Assembly (NCBI RefSeq): GCF_963855985.1
Contig: NC_087099.1
Coordinates: forward strand, 11,128,001 to 11,192,000
Reading direction: 5' to 3'
Source: Ostrinia nubilalis
Taxonomy: Eukaryota; Arthropoda; Insecta; Lepidoptera; Crambidae
DNA length: 64,000 nucleotides
In this document: in pieces, positions 59,901 to 64,000 of the stretch
How the letters are laid out: every line of letters begins with the position of its first letter
Position numbering within the stretch: the stretch's first letter is position 1
The notes under the pieces: generated by a model
What the model saw: the letters and a program-made list of their open reading frames with translations, nothing else
What the model was told of the DNA's origin: nothing
Database searches by the model: none
Position numbers and translations under genes: made by a program

Positions 59901-60644
59901 TACCTGGTACTGCTGTTCTATATCCGCTAGCAACTCATCTACTGAGCATGACATGATGTCGATAGAGCTCATTGTAAAAAGTTTATGGATTACTGGTGTT
60001 CGTTCACGTCAAAGCACTAGGCACGACTGATGCTCTGCTAAGCCCGACTTGAGCTTACAACGACCTTTAGGTCTTTCAGCAAACCCTTAATGACTCACCC
60101 TTTCTCTCAGCAGACCCGGTGACTCCAAACTTGCATTGTCTCTTATCGCCATTCAGGTAACCACTTAGTAATCGAGGGATTATAATATAATTAGCTAATT
60201 ATTTCGTTTGTGTCCTTGTTATCTTATTGGGATGGCACCATACTAAAATACACTAGTCATCACAAAAATCGGCCATGTTTCAATATTTTGAATAAAATTT
60301 AATTATAATCGTATAAATATTTCCTAAACAACGTCTTCATGTTTCAAATTCAAATTCTTTATTGTCCATGTTGGTATACAAAGTTTTTACAAATGAGTAA
60401 CCTAAATCATCAGTTTTTTTACATTTTTACAAAAAAAAAAAAAGGAATCTCCGTTGTTACCCTTCTTTATAATTCTGGGCTAATTTAATCCATATGACAC
60501 TCATAAAATCAATAAAATAAGAATCTCCAATAACAATAAGTTACACTGTTGCAATCAGTACGTTACTAAACTGACGATTTACGAGTATACAGGGCCAAAA
60601 GGAATATTCACTGGCACATTCATCAATTCGGCACTAAGCAGTGA
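56989..60644 (-). repeat. Tandem array unit 10
   Basis: 3656 bp. With unit 11 it forms the most divergent subtype: a 12-bp loss at the ACATTGTACATTGTAGATACG block, a small duplication (ATGCTTATGCTTAG), one fewer GAAAT microsatellite repeat, and several coding changes. Confidence 0.95.
58670..59972 (-). CDS. Shx-like homeobox protein, copy 10 (intact, variant subtype)
   Basis: Exons 59904-59972, 59723-59794, 59553-59639, 59361-59442, 58670-59247. 295 aa with an unchanged homeodomain, but four amino-acid changes in the N-terminal half: exon 2 starts IVSAPQFTHGY instead of NVSAPQFTPGY, exon 3 has CLNLF instead of CPNLF, and exon 4 has LPSKQ instead of LPPKQ. All splice signals are kept. Confidence 0.87.
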
Positions 60645-63600
60645 GCTTTTAAAAAGTTTGCGAAGTTCATCTGCGTTAAGACTGATGAGAATTAAATGTC
60701 AAACATCATAATATCCAACGCTAGACAAAAACAAAACATACCTTGTAAACGCTCATCTTTGAAATCTGGCAGGGCAAAAAAAAAGAATGAGACATGAAAT
60801 GTATAGGCTCCTTAAGAGCATTTGACGATGTATGTGTAAGTAGGTACTAATTTAATTAGTCTATAGGTACAAATAAAAATAATTTTGCTTTGATTTGATT
60901 TGATTTGAAATACTTGAGAGCAACAGTGTAAAAACAGGGTGGGTCAACTTTTTGTGATGACATTATTTGCTTCTAATATTGTTAGATAAAGAAACAATGT
61001 GAAAAAAATTGCCACTCACAAATTTTGACCAGAGATACAGCTTGATGATGGAAGTTATAACCATGAGTTCTTGAAAATACTTACAAGTTGCAGGCAAAAG
61101 TGACATTATATTTATGTATAAAAAGAATAATACATTACCAGTAAGGGAGGTATTTATCCCACCTACCACGGCAAGCGCCTTAGCTTATTTACAATCGCCC
61201 AATCATAAAGCCACAAGACAAGCTTTTTTGCTCGTGAGAACGTATTATCATTTTTTTAATCTTTTACAATATTGTTTTCATGAAAACACATTGTTGAAAA
61301 CATAAACAAAGCTATTGTATCGCCACTTAGAAGGGATTATGGAAAATACAATGCTTACCTACTGGCAAATGGAGGCGCACCTAAAGAGATAAGAGACTAT
61401 ACCATTTTTGACTAACTTGTTATCAGCTTGGTAACTATTATTCTAAGGACAATAGAAAAACAAGTTTAGCACGAGCTACCAAAAAATGAAGCAAGACTTT
61501 TTATCGACTTTTTTATGTTGTGTAACTTTTGCACCTATACATAGAAAATACTTTAAATAAATAAATAAATATCCTTGGACATTTTACACTGCGCTTCTAG
61601 TCCCAAACTAAGCAAAGCTTGTACTATGGGTACTAGACAACGGATATAAACAAACATACTTAAATACTTTTTTTTGTAAATACATACTTAATTATGCATA
61701 GAAAACACCCAGTCCAATACAAACAAATATATTCATAATGTTTGTACTGTGCGGGAATCGAACCCGCTACAAATTTTCAATAAGTAAAAGTTATAAGTTC
61801 AAATCATTGTATCAATCAATGTATTTTGTTTTTGAAATGAATAAATGAAATGAAATTTCACCTATTATAAAAATCGAGTACTAAGTAGATGCTTATGCTT
61901 AGAATAAAAAAAAAATTTTTGCTTTTCCATTTTCTTTACATTGAAAATAAGATGTTTTGAAGCTTTTGAATGCGTGTGGGTATTTTACGGTGTAGGTACC
62001 TTATTTATTTGGTGTGTGACTTGTTTCTATTTTGTAATTGAAGTTTTAAATGAAACAATAAAGTTACATCATACATGAATTTATTGCAATCAAGAATAAT
62101 GTACATTGTAGGTACGTACGCAGCGCGCAGTATCCTACTAGGACTCATCTATCTGTCTAACAATAACACTTAATTATAAAAGCAATACATAAACACTTAA
62201 TTTTTAAACGATATAAAACTAACTAACCTAAGAATGTACAGTATTTACAACTATTTACAATATAAACGAAACACCAGAATTAATAAATAGAAATACACAT
62301 AAAACACAGACAAATATTTAAAAAATACCCTAAAATTTACTATGTACATCAAACAATCTTTGCAAAGATTGCTTGGGATCAATTGGTTCCGTTTGCCAAT
62401 CATACTGCAGGCAACTCGAACTATTTGACGCGCCAACCTCTGGTGGAGAGATCGGCTCGTAAAAGTCCGAGTCGCTGTCGGTAAGGTCGACAAACGGCAC
62501 AGGCTTTTGAGACTCGGACAAGGTGGACAAGTCCAGATCTTTTGGCAGGCACTTGTCGATCGCGCTGACCAGCTCGCTTATTGCCAGCTGGTCAAGTGTT
62601 ACCATCCCATCTTCGCCCGCACGTCCCATGAGCCACTCCGTGTGGGCGAAGATGTTGTCTTTTGGAGCTGGTTCCAATGCCACCTCCTCCGTTTCTTTCT
62701 TGAAACGTAGGCGGCGGTTTTGGAACCAGACTTTAATAGCCTGCTCATTGACCCCCAGCCGCTGCTCCAGCGCGCACCGCTCCTCCTTGGTCACGAACTG
62801 CTGCGCCTGGAACAGCTGTTCCAGCGCCATGGCCTGCTCGGTGGAGAACGCGGTGCGTTTGCGTTTGCGAGTCACCAGAGGCTTAAGACCATCAGCCGAA
62901 GGAACAACTGAAAAGAATATTAAAATCAGTTTAGTTGGTTATTTGTACACAAGTGTTGCGAAACAATCAATCACACTTTTATGCAAAAAAAAAAGTAAAA
63001 CACTTTTATTTTGAAACTTACATGTAATTTGGGCGACATGCTGCTTTGAAGGCAAAGCAGGCCCCAAACCTGGCGCCGCCGATGGCGCAGAGAAGTCTGG
63101 AGTCTGAAACAACACAAATTATAAATCAGTATTTTATCCTAGATTTTTGAAATAATTCAAATTCAAATCATATTAACTAATATGAAAAAGGTGGCTGTAA
63201 AATATCTTCTTACATTGGCGGCCGTTGATAAATTATTGAAGAGATCCCAGTCGGCGTGAGTGGCGCCCTCGTGGAACAGGTTCAGACAAGGAGGCTGGGC
63301 CTGTGGAAAACAAAATTTATAAGTAACAGAGTTTCTATGCAACATTAAATGGTATAAAAGTGTAATAACAACAAAAACCTTACATTAGAAATGGTATTGG
63401 AAGGGCTTGCATTTTCAGCAGCATAGCCGTGAGTAAATTGCGGAGCGCTCACGATCTGTAAATAAAACAAAAAATCATTAAAAAAATGAAACACAATTTT
63501 CAATCACGTCATGATTATTGCAAACTTGTAACAAATATTTTATTATATAAAATAAAGAACATACCTGGTACTGCTGTTCTATATCCGCTAGCAACTCATC

Positions 63601-64000
63601 TACTGAGCATGACATGATGTCGATAGAGCTCATTGTAAAAAGTTTATGGATTACTGGTGTTCGTTCACGTCAAAGCACTAGGCACGACTGATGCTCTGCT
63701 AAGCCCGACTTGAGCTTACAACGACCTTTAGGTCTTTCAGCAAACCCTTAATGACTCACCCTTTCTCTCAGCAGACCCGGTGACTCCAAACTTGCATTGT
63801 CTCTTATCGCCATTCAGGTAACCACTTAGTAATCGAGGGATTATAATATAATTAGCTAATTATTTCGTTTGTGTCCTTGTTATTTTATTGGGATGGCACC
63901 ATACTAAAATACACTAGTCATCACAAAAATCGGCCATGTTTCAATATTTTGAATAAAATTTAATTATAATCGTATAAATATTTACTAAACAACGTCTTCA
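60645..64000 (-). repeat. Tandem array unit 11 (truncated by window end)
   Basis: 3356 bp visible. It matches unit 10 in all subtype markers. The array therefore continues to the right. Confidence 0.95.
62330..63633 (-). CDS. Shx-like homeobox protein, copy 11 (intact, variant subtype)
   Basis: Exons 63565-63633, 63384-63455, 63214-63300, 63022-63103, 62330-62907. The same protein subtype as copy 10 (IVSAPQFTHGY, CLNLF, LPSKQ), with one extra A in the intron poly(A) run near 62990. The upstream motif cluster is still inside the window. Confidence 0.87.

Overview
The window is eukaryotic and almost certainly from a moth or butterfly (Lepidoptera). It is AT-rich, with GT-AG introns, tRNA-derived SINEs carrying an ATTT-type tail, and an insect env-containing Ty3/gypsy retrovirus. 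The dominant gene has the form of Shx, the zen-derived special homeobox genes of the lepidopteran Hox cluster. The family name is my inference from the divergent homeodomain, the tandem expansion and this context; no search was possible.

The backbone is a tandem array of one ~3.66-kb unit, present 11 times in the same orientation and still incomplete at both window ends. Unit starts are near 1, 5203, 31003, 34666, 38334, 42159, 45987, 49655, 53319, 56989 and 60645. Each unit holds one minus-strand, five-exon gene (888-nt CDS, 295 aa) with a complete 60-residue homeodomain at residues 117-176, a conserved upstream region, a polyadenylation signal and one old SINE. Seven copies look intact (1-4 and 9-11). 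Copies 5 and 6 share a 5'-truncated LINE in exon 2, copy 6 also has a 2-nt frameshift, and copies 7 and 8 share a frameshift at the start of the homeodomain. Shared lesions in neighbours and mosaic variants point to recent tandem duplication and gene conversion.

Units 3-11 are nearly free of new insertions, while units 1-2 are crowded. Unit 1 (1-5202) carries a MULE-like DNA transposon (211-1446) and a tRNA-derived SINE (~1730-2010). Unit 2 (5203-31002) is split twice. First, a ~13.36-kb block (5670-19025) holds two inverted, decayed tyrosine-recombinase retroelements (DIRS-like, RT-RNase H-YR remnants) around a 366-bp element B1, then an unassigned 0.74-kb segment and a second copy, B2. Every junction in this block is the tetranucleotide TATA. 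Second, an apparently intact, very young errantivirus-like provirus (22146-30915) lies on the minus strand. Its 218-bp LTRs look identical, and it has gag, pol (through a textbook -1 frameshift signal) and a spliced env.

The Shx-like genes are probably transcribed right to left, each from its own promoter region. That region has a 16-bp palindrome of homeodomain core sites and a CCAAT/GATA composite, so auto- or cross-regulation by homeodomain proteins is plausible but untested.
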